Notes under the pieces: generated by a model
The model's database searches: none
Told to the model about the DNA's origin: nothing
Seen by the model: only the letters and a program-made list of their open reading frames with translations
In this document: positions 8,017-17,160 of the stretch, one piece after another
Layout of the letters: each line of letters begins with the position of its first letter
Position numbering within the stretch: the stretch's first letter is position 1
DNA from: an uncultured Eubacteriales bacterium
GTDB taxonomy: Bacteria; Bacillota; Clostridia; Christensenellales; Aristaeellaceae
Length of the DNA: 42,742 nucleotides
Assembly (NCBI GenBank): GCA_902798105.1
Contig: CADBVG010000003.1
Span: 22,211-64,952 of the forward strand
Reading direction: 5' to 3'
Position numbers and translations under genes: made by a program

Positions 8017-10137
8017 ATGAAGGAACAGCTTTACCAGCAAATCGAGGCCTCCAGGGTGCCGCTGACCGCGAAGCAGCTCTCGGAGGAAACCCAATGTCCC
8101 CTGGAAACGATTCAAACGGCGCTGAACGAACTGGCCGGCGAGGGTCGCATCGCGTCCACCCGCAAGGGCGGCTGGGCTGTTCCTGAGACCATCGGCCTGG
8201 CCGCGGCGCGAGTGGCCTTTCAGCGCAACGGCACGCCGATGGCCCATCCTGTGAACGGCGGGGCAGCACTGAAAATCGAATACAGCGACGCGAAGCGCTG
8301 CATGCCCGACGACCTGGCGCTGGTGCGCCCACTGGGCGACCATTGCCAGCTGAACACCATACTACGCCGGGGCAAGGACCGCTTAGCCGCCTATGTGCGC
8401 ATCGAGCGCAAGCAAACCAAGACCATTGGCAAGCGGAACGCCGAAGTCAAGACGGTGGCCTCCGCCATCCCCTGCGACGTGCGCATCCCCTATGATGTGG
8501 TGCTGACCGGCGACCTGGACGCGCTGGAGAACGACCAAATTGCCCTGCTGAGCATCGACCGATATCCCCAGGCCAACCACCCGATCTACGCCAGCGTGCT
8601 GCGGGTGCTGGGCGACGAGGAGAGCCTGCCTGCACTGATGCGGGCCGTTGCCGAGGACCAGGGCTTTGCCACGGAGCCCATCCCCGCCGTGGTGGAAGCG
8701 TCCGAGGCCATGCCCGACGCGGTGTGCCCGGAGGATATCACGGGCCGGGAGGACCTGCGGGACCTGCTCACCTTCACCATCGACGGGTCTACCGCCAAGG
8801 ACTTCGACGACGCCGTATCCATCGAGCAGACCCGGAAGGGCTGGCGCCTGGGCGTGCACATCGCCGACGTCAGCCATTACGTGCGCCCCGGCACCGCCAT
8901 CGACAAGGACGCGCTGGAGCGGGGCACATCGTTGTACCTGCCCGGGCTGACCGTGCCGATGCTGCCTGAGTGCCTGTCCAACAACCTTTGTTCGTTGATG
9001 CCCGACGTGGACCGGCTGGCCCTGAGCCTGTTCATGGACATTGAAAACGGCAAGGTTGTGGATCACCGGCTGGTGGAATCGGTCATACACTCCCACGCGC
9101 GCCTGACCTACGAGGCCGCGAACCGGCTGTTTGAGGGCGGCGAGACGGACATATCCCCGGAGGTGGGCGAAGCGCTCAATCAGATGCGCATGCTCTCCCA
9201 TGTGCTGCGGGGACGGAGGGTCGCCCGCGGGGCCATCGACTTCGAGATCGACGAGCCGGAATTCGTGATGGACGAGACCGGCCAGCCCGAGGAAGTACTG
9301 CTCCAGCCCCGGGGCGAAGCGGAGCGCATCATCGAGGACTTCATGCTGGCCGCCAACGAAACCGTGGCTGCGCTGGCGAAAAACACGGAGCTGCCCTTCG
9401 TATACCGCGTCCACGAGGACCCCGATCCGGAAAAGCTGATGGCGCTGGAATCGCTGCTGGGCAGCCTGGACCTGTACACCCACATCGGCCCCACGCCCCA
9501 CCCTGGCGTGCTCCAGGGCGTGCTGGAGCAGGTGAAGGATCACCCTGCCCGGGATGTGATTCGCCACAACCTGCTGCGGGCGCTAAAAAAAGCCCGCTAT
9601 TGCGATCGGCCCTTGGGCCATTACGCCATGGCCCTGGAGGATTACTGTCACTTCACCTCACCCATACGGCGCTACCCCGACCTGACCGTGCACCGCATGC
9701 TGAAGCTGTTGACGGAGGGGCGCATGGAAGAAGCCGCCCGCTGGCAGTGGCGCATGGCGGACATCGCCGCGGACTGCTCCCTGCGGGAGAGCGCGGCAGT
9801 GAGCGCCGAGCGCCAGGCGGACGGCATCATGATGGCGGCCTGGATGGCGCGGCACATCGGGGAGGAATTCGACGGCACGGTTTCCTCGGTCACCGGCTGG
9901 GGGCTCTACGTGGCCCTGTCCAATGGCGCGGAGGGGCTGGTGCACATCTCTCAGTTGGACGATTTCTTTGAGTACGACAAGGACCGGGGCCGCCTCATCG
10001 GCACGGCCACCGGCACCATCTTCTGCCTGGGCGACCGGGTCCGGGTGCGGGCGGCGCAAGCCAACGTGTCTCTGGGAGAGATCAACTTCGACCTGCTGCC
10101 GCCGATGGAGGAAGCGGCGGTCACTGAATCCGAATGA
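8017..10137 (+). CDS. rnr: Ribonuclease R
   Basis: A processive 3'-5' exoribonuclease of 706 aa that degrades structured RNA. It has an N-terminal winged-helix segment (TAKQLSEETQCPLETIQTALNEL), then cold-shock-like RNA-binding regions. The RNB catalytic domain follows, with IDGSTAKDFDDAVSI (the acidic Mg2+ site) and HFTSPIRRYPDL. A C-terminal S1 domain carries GTVSSVTGWGLYVAL and GLVHISQL. The tail after S1 is short and lacks the long basic extension of the E. coli enzyme. The ATG at 8017 has GAGGAG overlapping the stop of the upstream CorC-like gene, which is typical translational coupling. Its 3' end overlaps the convergent aminopeptidase gene by 17 bp. Confidence 0.95.
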   Translation: MKEQLYQQIEASRVPLTAKQLSEETQCPLETIQTALNELAGEGRIASTRKGGWAVPETIGLAAARVAFQRNGTPMAHPVNGGAALKIEYSDAKRCMPDDLALVRPLGDHCQLNTILRRGKDRLAAYVRIERKQTKTIGKRNAEVKTVASAIPCDVRIPYDVVLTGDLDALENDQIALLSIDRYPQANHPIYASVLRVLGDEESLPALMRAVAEDQGFATEPIPAVVEASEAMPDAVCPEDITGREDLRDLLTFTIDGSTAKDFDDAVSIEQTRKGWRLGVHIADVSHYVRPGTAIDKDALERGTSLYLPGLTVPMLPECLSNNLCSLMPDVDRLALSLFMDIENGKVVDHRLVESVIHSHARLTYEAANRLFEGGETDISPEVGEALNQMRMLSHVLRGRRVARGAIDFEIDEPEFVMDETGQPEEVLLQPRGEAERIIEDFMLAANETVAALAKNTELPFVYRVHEDPDPEKLMALESLLGSLDLYTHIGPTPHPGVLQGVLEQVKDHPARDVIRHNLLRALKKARYCDRPLGHYAMALEDYCHFTSPIRRYPDLTVHRMLKLLTEGRMEEAARWQWRMADIAADCSLRESAAVSAERQADGIMMAAWMARHIGEEFDGTVSSVTGWGLYVALSNGAEGLVHISQLDDFFEYDKDRGRLIGTATGTIFCLGDRVRVRAAQANVSLGEINFDLLPPMEEAAVTESE

Positions 10138-11413
10138 TCTCGTCCCCCACCACATCGATCTGTGTCTCGTAAAACGCGCGCATGGCGCGCACCATATAGC
10201 CAAGGTCTTGCACGCCTGCGGATTCGTTCGCGGCGTGCATGCTCAATTGTGCCAGGCCGATGTCCACCGCGATCATCGACGCGTGGGTATTGGCGATGTT
10301 GCCCAGGGTGGAACCGCCGGGAATGTCCGAGCGATTGGCAAAGCGCTGTACGGGTACGCCCGCGCCCTGGCAGATCGCTTCAAACACCGCCTGGGAGATG
10401 CCGTCGCTGGTATACTTCTGGGCATTGAACTTGACCACCACGCCGCCGTTCAGCGCCACCCGGTTGTCCTCATCGTACTTCTCCGGGTGGGTCGGATGGA
10501 CGCCGTGGGCGTTGTCTGCGGAGAGCATCATGCTCCGCGCCAAGGCGGTTTCAAGCGCCTGTTCGCCGTCGCCCAACGCAGCGATGATTCGGCCCATCAC
10601 CTGAGTCATGAAGCTGGAATCCGCACCCTGGCGGGTAGCGCTGCCCACCTCTTCGTTGTCAAACACGCAGGCCATGTCCACGTGGTCGGAGGGCTTTGCT
10701 TCCAAGAGCGCCCGGACGGATGCATAGGCGCACTCCAGGTCGTCCAGCCTGGGCGAGGCGATGTACTCCCCCACCGCGCCCCAAAGCCTCGGGGTGTCCC
10801 GGTTGACCAGGTACAGGTCGCAGCCCAGTATGTCTTCCGCTTCTACACCCAGCGCTTCGGCCACCAGGGTCATGTAATTCGCGCCCGCCGCGCCGTACAC
10901 CGGCAGCATGTCCACCTGGGGGTTCAGCTTCACCCCGTCGTTGACAGCGCGGTTGAAGTGGATCGGCAGGTTCGGGATCAATGCCATATCGCGGTCAAGG
11001 TTCACCAGACGCGCTTCAAGCCCTTCCCCCGTCCTGACCACCGCGCGGCCCGCGATAGACAGGGGGCGGTCAAACCAGGTTTGCATGATCATGCCGCCGT
11101 ATTTTTCCACGTTCAGTATCGCGTAACCATTGGCGTCCCTGTGGGCCGACGGCTTCAGCTTGAAGCAGGGCGAATCCGAATGACTGGCGACCACCTGGAA
11201 GTGGTCGAACCCCATCTTCGGCACCCGAAAGGCGATGATCGAGGACTGGTTGCGGGTCACGTAATAGCAGCCTCCGGGGACGATGCGCCAGGGCTCGCCC
11301 TCGTTCAGCGAGCAAAACCCGCCATTCTCCAGCATCCCGCGGAGGTTCGCCACCGCGTGCCAGGCCGTCGGCGACTGCCTGACAAAATCCATCATCTCGC
11401 GTATATATTCCAT
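10121..11413 (-). CDS. M18 family aminopeptidase (aspartyl aminopeptidase-like)
   Basis: A cytosolic dinuclear-zinc aminopeptidase of 430 aa that removes N-terminal, often acidic, residues from peptides. Family marks are SPTAWHAV near the start, the zinc ligand region VVASHSDSPCFKLKP (about 74-88), ACVFDNEEVGSATRQGA with the catalytic and zinc-binding glutamates, SADNAHGVHPTHPEKYD, and the C-terminal NRSDIPGGSTLGNI with NTHASMIAVDIGLAQLSMHA. All the elements of a working enzyme are present and the length is typical. The ATG at 11413 is preceded by GGGAGGAAAGT. It overlaps rnr tail to tail by 17 bp and is divergent from the DUF3783 gene. Confidence 0.93.
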   Translation of the reverse strand: MEYIREMMDFVRQSPTAWHAVANLRGMLENGGFCSLNEGEPWRIVPGGCYYVTRNQSSIIAFRVPKMGFDHFQVVASHSDSPCFKLKPSAHRDANGYAILNVEKYGGMIMQTWFDRPLSIAGRAVVRTGEGLEARLVNLDRDMALIPNLPIHFNRAVNDGVKLNPQVDMLPVYGAAGANYMTLVAEALGVEAEDILGCDLYLVNRDTPRLWGAVGEYIASPRLDDLECAYASVRALLEAKPSDHVDMACVFDNEEVGSATRQGADSSFMTQVMGRIIAALGDGEQALETALARSMMLSADNAHGVHPTHPEKYDEDNRVALNGGVVVKFNAQKYTSDGISQAVFEAICQGAGVPVQRFANRSDIPGGSTLGNIANTHASMIAVDIGLAQLSMHAANESAGVQDLGYMVRAMRAFYETQIDVVGDEIIRIQ

Positions 11414-11432
11414 ACTTTCCTCCCGATTTCAG

Positions 11433-11462
11433 TTGACACACGCGCGCCCTTGCGGCTATAAT
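11433..11462 (+). promoter_or_regulatory. Promoter of the DUF3783 gene
   Basis: TTGACA (11433-11438) and TATAAT (11457-11462) with an 18-bp spacer, 32 bp upstream of the start codon. Confidence 0.8.
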
Positions 11463-11494
11463 CTGTATGAATCATCGCAATTATGGAGGCGCAC

Positions 11495-11881
11495 ATGGCA
11501 CAGCCGTTATTGTTGACCTATAATTTGAAGCCCGGCGCCGAGGCCGGGATAGACAGGATTTGCCGTGATCTTGGCATCCGCGTCCGCGCCGTCAGCCCCG
11601 GGGAATACGCCCTGCCCATCGGGGCGCTGGCCGGAATCCCAATCGCAAAGGCAGCAACGCACGACGCTCTGTCCATCCAGCGCTTCGACGACGAGATGCT
11701 GGTGATGTGCCACATGCTGTCGAATGAACTGGACGCCTTTCTGAAGGCCATGCGCGCGGCGAACGTGCCCAGGATTGCCCTGAAGGCGGTCTTGACGCCG
11801 ATAAATGTCGCCTGGAATTCATCGGATCTGCACTGCGAGCTCACCCGGGAGCATACCGAAATGCAGCGCCGCAACCGTTGA
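11495..11881 (+). CDS. DUF3783 family protein
   Basis: A small 128-aa protein resembling the DUF3783 family, whose function is unknown. It begins with the family-typical LLLTYNL and contains a central DEMLVMCHMLSNELDAFLKAMRAANVPRIALKAVLTPINVAWN segment that matches the conserved core. No signal peptide, membrane segment or known catalytic motif is visible. The ATG at 11495 was chosen because GGAGG sits five bases upstream; the in-frame ATG at 11483 precedes that site and has none of its own. It is a monocistronic unit with its own promoter and a terminator that overlaps its last codons. Confidence 0.8.
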   Translation: MAQPLLLTYNLKPGAEAGIDRICRDLGIRVRAVSPGEYALPIGALAGIPIAKAATHDALSIQRFDDEMLVMCHMLSNELDAFLKAMRAANVPRIALKAVLTPINVAWNSSDLHCELTREHTEMQRRNR

Positions 11882-11901
11882 CGGTCGCGGCGCTGTTCTT
11901 T
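11864..11901 (+). terminator. Terminator between DUF3783 gene and BIG2 gene
   Basis: CAGCGCCGC (11864-11872) pairs with GCGGCGCTG (11887-11895), with an inner ACCGT/ACGGT pair, followed by TTCTTT. It overlaps the end of the DUF3783 gene and may also act on the convergent BIG2 gene. Confidence 0.75.
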
Positions 11902-11907
11902 ATGGCA

Positions 11908-14900
11908 TTATCCCAGGGATTTCAGCCTGCGGACCTTGTAGCTTCTCGAGGAGTACCAGCTGACATTCATCACCATGCAGTGGACGGTGTTGGTGCCGGG
12001 CTCGATACCGCCGTTTTCGATGATCATGATCTTTGTCTTCTCGGCGTTGGCATAGTACAGGAACATTACCACGTGGCTGCCACCCTTGCAGATCAGGTCG
12101 CCCGTGCGCATATTCTCATAGCCCTTGATCGTCTTATAAGCGGAGGATTTGGCAATCTCCTTCGTGCGATCGTTGCTGTGGCTGCTGTTGGTGCCCCAGA
12201 TGGCCGCGTCCACGAAGCAGGAGCAATCGTTCCCGTAGTACTTGCGACCGCTGATCTTCGATTGATCGAGGATGTAGTAGCCCTTGCCGCTTTCGTAGTA
12301 AATGCCCTCATCCAGCAGCTTCGGCACGTTGTATTCCCGGTTGTCGCCGGAACCAGAGATATAGGGAACGCCGTAGTAAATCTGGCCTGGCTTGAAATCC
12401 TTCACGCCGCCCTCGGAGTTTTCCTTCTTCCAGTACAGCTGCTTTTTCTTCGTCGCCCACGGAAAGGCATAGTCGCCAAAGGCATTGTTGATGATGCGCT
12501 TGCGCTTGGAAGCGTCGGCGCTCGTGATCTCGCCACTGTCCTTCAAGCTGTCGATCTGGCCGATGGCGCACACACGAATGGCGTCGATCTTCTCCAGATT
12601 CCTTGAAATGCCGGAAACCGCCGTGATGCGCTCCGGCATGGTGAGCACCACGCTGTCGGATTCGACGCTGACCTTGAAGCTCAGCACGATGTCGGGATTG
12701 CGCTGGGATTTGGCCGTGATCGTGGCATAGCCCGCGCTCACCGCGTACAGCATGCCCGCACTGTCCACATAGGCGATGTTCGCGTTCGAGGATTCCCAGG
12801 CGAAATCCACATAGGCGTCGGTGGGCGTGACCTTCCACTCCAGCTGAAGCTGGTCGCCCACCTTCATCGTGGAGGGGGCGTTGGTCAGCTTGGCGTTCTT
12901 GGGATAGAGGGGGTCTATTACGGTCACCGCCAGCGTCGCCTGTAAACCGTTCGATGTGGTGACCGTCACCGTTGCCTCACCGTTGGACAGGGCGGACAGG
13001 GTGCCGTCATCGGCGACCGAAGCCACCTCCGGCCTGGAGGAGCTGTATGTAAAGGCAGTAGCGGTGCCCTCCGGGGTCACCGGCATCAACAATACAGTAT
13101 CGCCAACCCTGAGGGTCATCGCGTCCGGATCAAACTTCACATAGCCAGGCCCGGGCAGCACGGACACCGTCATCTGGGCGGTGATGCCCTCGACGCCGGT
13201 ATAGGCGGTGATGGTCGTTTGGCCTTCGCTCATGCCGGTGACGACGCCGTTGCCGGAGACAGTGGCGATTCCTTCGTCCGCGCTGGCATAGCTGACAGAG
13301 GCCTGTGCGCCGGGATTCATCTCGACGTACAGCTGGCGCTGCTGGCCGACACCGATTGTGGCATAGTCCTCGGTGAATTGTATCCACTCCACGTCACCGG
13401 TGCCCACCGTCACGGTCGTCTGGTCCTGCTTGCCGTTGGACGTGGTTACGGTAATTACGGCGGTGCCGCCGGAAACGCCGGTGACGAGCCCGGTCTGTGG
13501 ATCGACCGATGCAACCTCGGGGGCGCTGGACGCGAAGGTCACGCCGGCTGCGCCGCCCTTGGGGAAGGTCCAGCTCAGCGCGGCGCTTTCGCCGATGCTC
13601 AGGACCAGATTGTCCGGGGACAGCTCTACCGATGCGGGGGCCTTGACGACGTTGACCTTCACGGTGCACTTCTTGCCGTTGTAAGTCTTCACGGTGATGG
13701 TCGCCGTGCCCTTTTTCACGCCAGTGACCGTACCGTTGGACGATACCTTGGCCACCTTCGCGTTGCTGGAGGAATAGGTATAGGTACTGGCCGAGGAACC
13801 CACGCTGGGTTCGAGCCTGACGCTCTGCTTGACGCCGATATCCAGCTCCTTATAGGGCAACTGTACCTTCGTGGGCGCGGCCACCACCTGGATGTTGCAC
13901 TGGGCGGTGAGGCCGTTGTAGGTCGTCGCCGTCAATACGGTCTTGCCCTTTTTGACGCCCTTGAGGACGCCGCCGGTGCAGGTGGCAATCTTCTTGTTCT
14001 TGATCTTGAAGGTGACGGCGCTGCCGGCGCCCTCAGCCAGGTAATCGTCGGCCTTCGCCTCCATGCCCACGCCCAGCTTGATATCGCCGGCAAAGCTCAG
14101 CGCCTCGGGCTCGGGCGTGACGGTGACCTTGACGGCTCCCTTCTTGCCATTGAAGGTTATGCCAGTGATGGTGCCCGTGCCCTCGGATACGCCCACGATC
14201 GCGCCGGTCGCGCTGTCCACACTGACGACTCCCGGCTTGCTGCTTACAAAGGTGACGGCGCTGGCCGTATTCTTCGTCAGCTTATAGCTCACCTTGCCGC
14301 CCTCGCCCACGCCGAGTGTCGCCTTGTCCACGCTCAGCGTAATTTTGCTGGGGGCTTTTGCAACGGTGACCGGCAGGGTGGCCTTGAGACCGTTGTAGGT
14401 CTCAACCTTGATGCGCCCCTTGCCGACCTTCACGGCCTTCAGGGTGCCGTTTTTCCTGACCTTGACGACGCCCGTATTCTCACTTGTAAGGGTATAGGTG
14501 CCCGCGTATTCCTCCGCCGGGCTGCCCAGGGCGATGACCAGCCGGTCATAGGTCTCCCCCTTGCCGAGGGTCAGGCTCTCCGTGCCGAAGGAGATCGCCT
14601 CGGGAGCCTTCTTGACTTCGATAAAGCATTCGCTGTATTTGCCGTTTTCACCGACAGCAGTAATACAAGCGACGCCCACCGAAACGCCGGTCACCCGGCC
14701 GCTCTTGTACACCTTGGCGATGGAGGAATCGCTGCTGACATAGGTAATGCCGTCCGTACTGCCGTCGGGCATCTTCGCTTCGAGATAGAAATAGTCCTCG
14801 ATGCCCAGGGTCTTCGAGTTGGTCACCAGCTGGGGACCTTCCGGATCGACATAGGGTGTCGAATCGTTGACCGTCTCCCCTGAGGGTTCGTCCGTGGCCG

Positions 14901-15165
14901 GTTCATCCACGGCCGGCGCGTCCACAGCCCCGGGCTCCGGGATGTCCTCCGCCGGCGCTTCGAGGTCGAGGTCCAGTCCGCCTTCGATCAGCATGAAGTC
15001 GGAATCCTCTTGCTCCACCAGGTCGATCTGCACATCCTCGTCCATTTCAAGATCTTCGATCTGCAAATCTATCTCATTGCCCATCGGCTCATCCTCGGTA
15101 TAGCCGACCCCGGGCAACATCGTAACCAACAGGCACAATGCCAGCAACAGCGCTGTCTTTTTCAT
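11908..15165 (-). CDS. Secreted protein with nine BIG2 repeats and a C-terminal NlpC/P60-like domain
   Basis: A 1085-aa exported protein. Residues 1-24 are a signal peptide (MKKTALLLALCLLVTMLPG). Residues 25 to about 120 are a strongly acidic low-complexity stretch. Nine bacterial Ig-like group 2 repeats of about 80 residues follow, each with an S-S-x-x-x-V-A-x-V strand and a G-x-V-T-G-V/A turn. The last about 185 residues resemble an NlpC/P60 or CHAP cysteine peptidase: DCSCFV with C981 as the probable nucleophile, GGSHVVMF with H1031, and IIENGG. A role in peptidoglycan hydrolysis or remodelling at the cell surface is inferred; no LPXTG or S-layer anchor is visible. The start at 15165 has AGGAG upstream. 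It follows the exonuclease gene by 36 bp in the same direction with no obvious promoter between. Confidence 0.85.
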   Translation of the reverse strand: MKKTALLLALCLLVTMLPGVGYTEDEPMGNEIDLQIEDLEMDEDVQIDLVEQEDSDFMLIEGGLDLDLEAPAEDIPEPGAVDAPAVDEPATDEPSGETVNDSTPYVDPEGPQLVTNSKTLGIEDYFYLEAKMPDGSTDGITYVSSDSSIAKVYKSGRVTGVSVGVACITAVGENGKYSECFIEVKKAPEAISFGTESLTLGKGETYDRLVIALGSPAEEYAGTYTLTSENTGVVKVRKNGTLKAVKVGKGRIKVETYNGLKATLPVTVAKAPSKITLSVDKATLGVGEGGKVSYKLTKNTASAVTFVSSKPGVVSVDSATGAIVGVSEGTGTITGITFNGKKGAVKVTVTPEPEALSFAGDIKLGVGMEAKADDYLAEGAGSAVTFKIKNKKIATCTGGVLKGVKKGKTVLTATTYNGLTAQCNIQVVAAPTKVQLPYKELDIGVKQSVRLEPSVGSSASTYTYSSSNAKVAKVSSNGTVTGVKKGTATITVKTYNGKKCTVKVNVVKAPASVELSPDNLVLSIGESAALSWTFPKGGAAGVTFASSAPEVASVDPQTGLVTGVSGGTAVITVTTSNGKQDQTTVTVGTGDVEWIQFTEDYATIGVGQQRQLYVEMNPGAQASVSYASADEGIATVSGNGVVTGMSEGQTTITAYTGVEGITAQMTVSVLPGPGYVKFDPDAMTLRVGDTVLLMPVTPEGTATAFTYSSSRPEVASVADDGTLSALSNGEATVTVTTSNGLQATLAVTVIDPLYPKNAKLTNAPSTMKVGDQLQLEWKVTPTDAYVDFAWESSNANIAYVDSAGMLYAVSAGYATITAKSQRNPDIVLSFKVSVESDSVVLTMPERITAVSGISRNLEKIDAIRVCAIGQIDSLKDSGEITSADASKRKRIINNAFGDYAFPWATKKKQLYWKKENSEGGVKDFKPGQIYYGVPYISGSGDNREYNVPKLLDEGIYYESGKGYYILDQSKISGRKYYGNDCSCFVDAAIWGTNSSHSNDRTKEIAKSSAYKTIKGYENMRTGDLICKGGSHVVMFLYYANAEKTKIMIIENGGIEPGTNTVHCMVMNVSWYSSRSYKVRRLKSLG

Positions 15166-15201
15166 ATTCCATCTCCTCTCTGTTCGGGAAAGATTGCTAT
15201 A

Positions 15202-15810
15202 TCAAGCCATTTCCTCGCCCACCAGCATACACAGGTAGGCCGCGGCGGCATCGTATCGCGCGTCGTGGGGATGGTCGCCCCCCTCGCCGTACCACTTGTG
15301 GCACTTGCCGGCGATGAAATCCTGGGAGAGGCCAAAGTGGTCGGTCAACTCCGTAAGCTTCGGCGGCTTCATCACATTCGGGTTCTGCTTGAGGGGAATG
15401 TGTGCCTCCTGGGTATAGTGCTTCAGCGTGCAAAAAATGGGATAGTTGGGCAGCTTTACGCCGATGCGGTCGAATTCCCGGCGCAGGTAGCGGATGTCCC
15501 CGGCCACATCGTGGCCGATGATCAGCTTGCAATCGATGAAATCCCGATAGATTTCATCGGCATAATCGATGAAGCCCTTGCCGCCAGACAGCTTCCTGAG
15601 CTGATAGACGCTGATGCCGTGCACCTGCCGGGCGTAGCGGTTGATGGCCTTGGCGTCAAAGTAGAAGTTCTTGCCCCGGACCCTGCGGCCCTCGATCACC
15701 AGGTAGGACAGCTGAATGATATGGCTCGGGTGCATGCCGTCCAGCTCAACGTCCAGGGCAATGTATTTGTCTGCCTTCTTCTTGAAGAGCCTCTCGAATA
15801 GATTCATCAC
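15202..15810 (-). CDS. DnaQ-like DEDDh 3'-5' exonuclease
   Basis: A 202-aa protein with the exonuclease core of DNA polymerase III epsilon and RNase T. ExoI is ALDVELDG with D20 and E22, ExoII is the IIGHDVAGDIRYL segment, and ExoIII is HDARYDAAAAYL with the general-base histidine and last aspartate, so all metal ligands are present. It begins with a basic LFERLFKKKADK leader and has no polymerase or UvrC partner domain, so the substrate cannot be named. Start: ATG at 15810, with a second ATG directly after it. It lies three bases after the stop of the C-S lyase gene and has no strong ribosome binding site, pointing to translational coupling. Confidence 0.85.
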   Translation of the reverse strand: MMNLFERLFKKKADKYIALDVELDGMHPSHIIQLSYLVIEGRRVRGKNFYFDAKAINRYARQVHGISVYQLRKLSGGKGFIDYADEIYRDFIDCKLIIGHDVAGDIRYLRREFDRIGVKLPNYPIFCTLKHYTQEAHIPLKQNPNVMKPPKLTELTDHFGLSQDFIAGKCHKWYGEGGDHPHDARYDAAAAYLCMLVGEEMA

Positions 15811-15813
15811 AGT

Positions 15814-16995
15814 TTACCGACTCCGTATCGCATTGCTTATGTTTTCAAGGGTCTTTTCGACATTTACCCGGGGCGTGGCCAGGTTCATCCGGAACCAGCC
15901 CCGGCCCTCTTCGCCGAAGAACAGCCCTTCATTCAACGCCACATGGGCTTTGTTCACCAGCAAGCTCAGCACATCCTCGTGGGACAGGCCAAGGCCCGTG
16001 AAGTCCAGCCACATCAGGTAGGTGCCCTCCTGGGGCACGCAGCCGATCTCCGGCAGGCGCTCTCGCAAGAATTCGACGGTGTAATCCCGGTTTTCCCGGA
16101 TGTACTCTACAACGGCGTCCATCCACTCGTCGCCGAAGCGGTACGCGGTGGTCTGGGCGATGGAACCGAAGATATTTGGCGAGGTGGCATGCGCCCGGAT
16201 CAGGGCATTCGATATTCTCCCGCGCAGGTCGGGGTTCGACACGATGATGCTGGAATGCCTGAGCCCGGCCAAATTGAAGGACTTCGTGGCAGAAGTCAGC
16301 ATGATGCAGTTCCTCTCCGCGCCATCCAACGCCAGAATGCGCGTTTGACGGTGACCGTCGAAGGTGAAATCCGCGTGTATCTCATCGCTGACGATGATCA
16401 CATTGTACCGCGCAGCCAGATCGACGAGCCGCTGCAGCTCCTCCCGGGTCCACACGCGGCCCACCGGGTTGTGGGGGCTGCACAGTATCATCATGCGCAC
16501 GCCCTGGGCGAACTTCGCCTCCAGGTCATCAAAGTCCATCCGCCAGCCGGATTCCCCGCAAATCAGCGGGCTTGTAACCAGCTTTCTTTCAAAGAGCTTC
16601 GCCGCGCGAAAGAAGGGGCCGTAGACCGGCGACTGGATCAATATGGCATCCTCCGGGCCAGTCAGAGAAGATACGCAGAAGAATATGCTGTCCACCACGC
16701 CGGGGCTGTACTGAATCCAGTCGGTTTTGACCTTCAGCCCGTGGCGGCGCCAGAGCCAGCCTGCCTCTGCTTCCCGCTCCCCGGCGCTGTTGTCGGTATA
16801 GCCGTATATGGCGTGATCGGCGCGCTCCACAAGGGCGTCCCGCACCTGGGGCACGGTCCTGAAATCCATGTCCGCCACCCACATGGCCAGCAGGTCATCC
16901 CGACCGAAGTGCTGGCCGAGCATATCCCATTTTTCGCAGTTGGTGCCACGCCTGTCCACGGGAGTATCCAGATAGGACCGCATCTCCTGTCGCAT
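15814..16995 (-). CDS. patB: PatB/MalY-type aminotransferase, cystathionine beta-lyase (C-S lyase)
   Basis: A fold-type I PLP enzyme of 393 aa that cleaves the C-S bond of cystathionine or related cysteine conjugates to homocysteine or thiol, pyruvate and ammonia. Motifs: N-terminal RGTNCEKWD, LAMWVADMDF, the substrate-loop YGYT, CSPHNPVGRVW, VSDEIHADF, and the PLP-lysine segment TSATKSFNLAGL with K238. The MalY family also includes regulators, so aminotransferase-like regulation cannot be excluded. The frame is open to 17097, but that stretch is promoter DNA. The ATG at 16995 follows a G-rich tract; the alternative ATG at 16983 has AGGAG directly against it, which is too close. It is first gene of an apparent operon with the exonuclease and the BIG2 protein. 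Confidence 0.9.
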   Translation of the reverse strand: MRQEMRSYLDTPVDRRGTNCEKWDMLGQHFGRDDLLAMWVADMDFRTVPQVRDALVERADHAIYGYTDNSAGEREAEAGWLWRRHGLKVKTDWIQYSPGVVDSIFFCVSSLTGPEDAILIQSPVYGPFFRAAKLFERKLVTSPLICGESGWRMDFDDLEAKFAQGVRMMILCSPHNPVGRVWTREELQRLVDLAARYNVIIVSDEIHADFTFDGHRQTRILALDGAERNCIMLTSATKSFNLAGLRHSSIIVSNPDLRGRISNALIRAHATSPNIFGSIAQTTAYRFGDEWMDAVVEYIRENRDYTVEFLRERLPEIGCVPQEGTYLMWLDFTGLGLSHEDVLSLLVNKAHVALNEGLFFGEEGRGWFRMNLATPRVNVEKTLENISNAIRSR

Positions 16996-17034
16996 TCCAC
17001 ACACCCCCGTTGACCCAGTAAATATTACGAATTT

Positions 17035-17063
17035 ATTATACACATTATCTGATGAATATTCAA
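17035..17063 (-). promoter_or_regulatory. patB promoter
   Basis: Minus strand TTGAAT (17058-17063) and TATAAT (17035-17040) with a 17-bp spacer, about 40 bp upstream of the start codon in an AT-rich stretch. Confidence 0.8.
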
Positions 17064-17160
17064 GGCTGTATATGAAAAATAATGCAATCAATGGCAATCC
17101 AAAACCTGGAAATGCTTCTGGTAATTCATATTCAGTTGATATTGGTGATATAATATATCC

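Noticed and set aside
13219-14883. A 554-codon plus-strand frame inside the BIG2 gene
   Set aside because: It mirrors the nine BIG2 repeats, and no start signal or family resemblance is seen.
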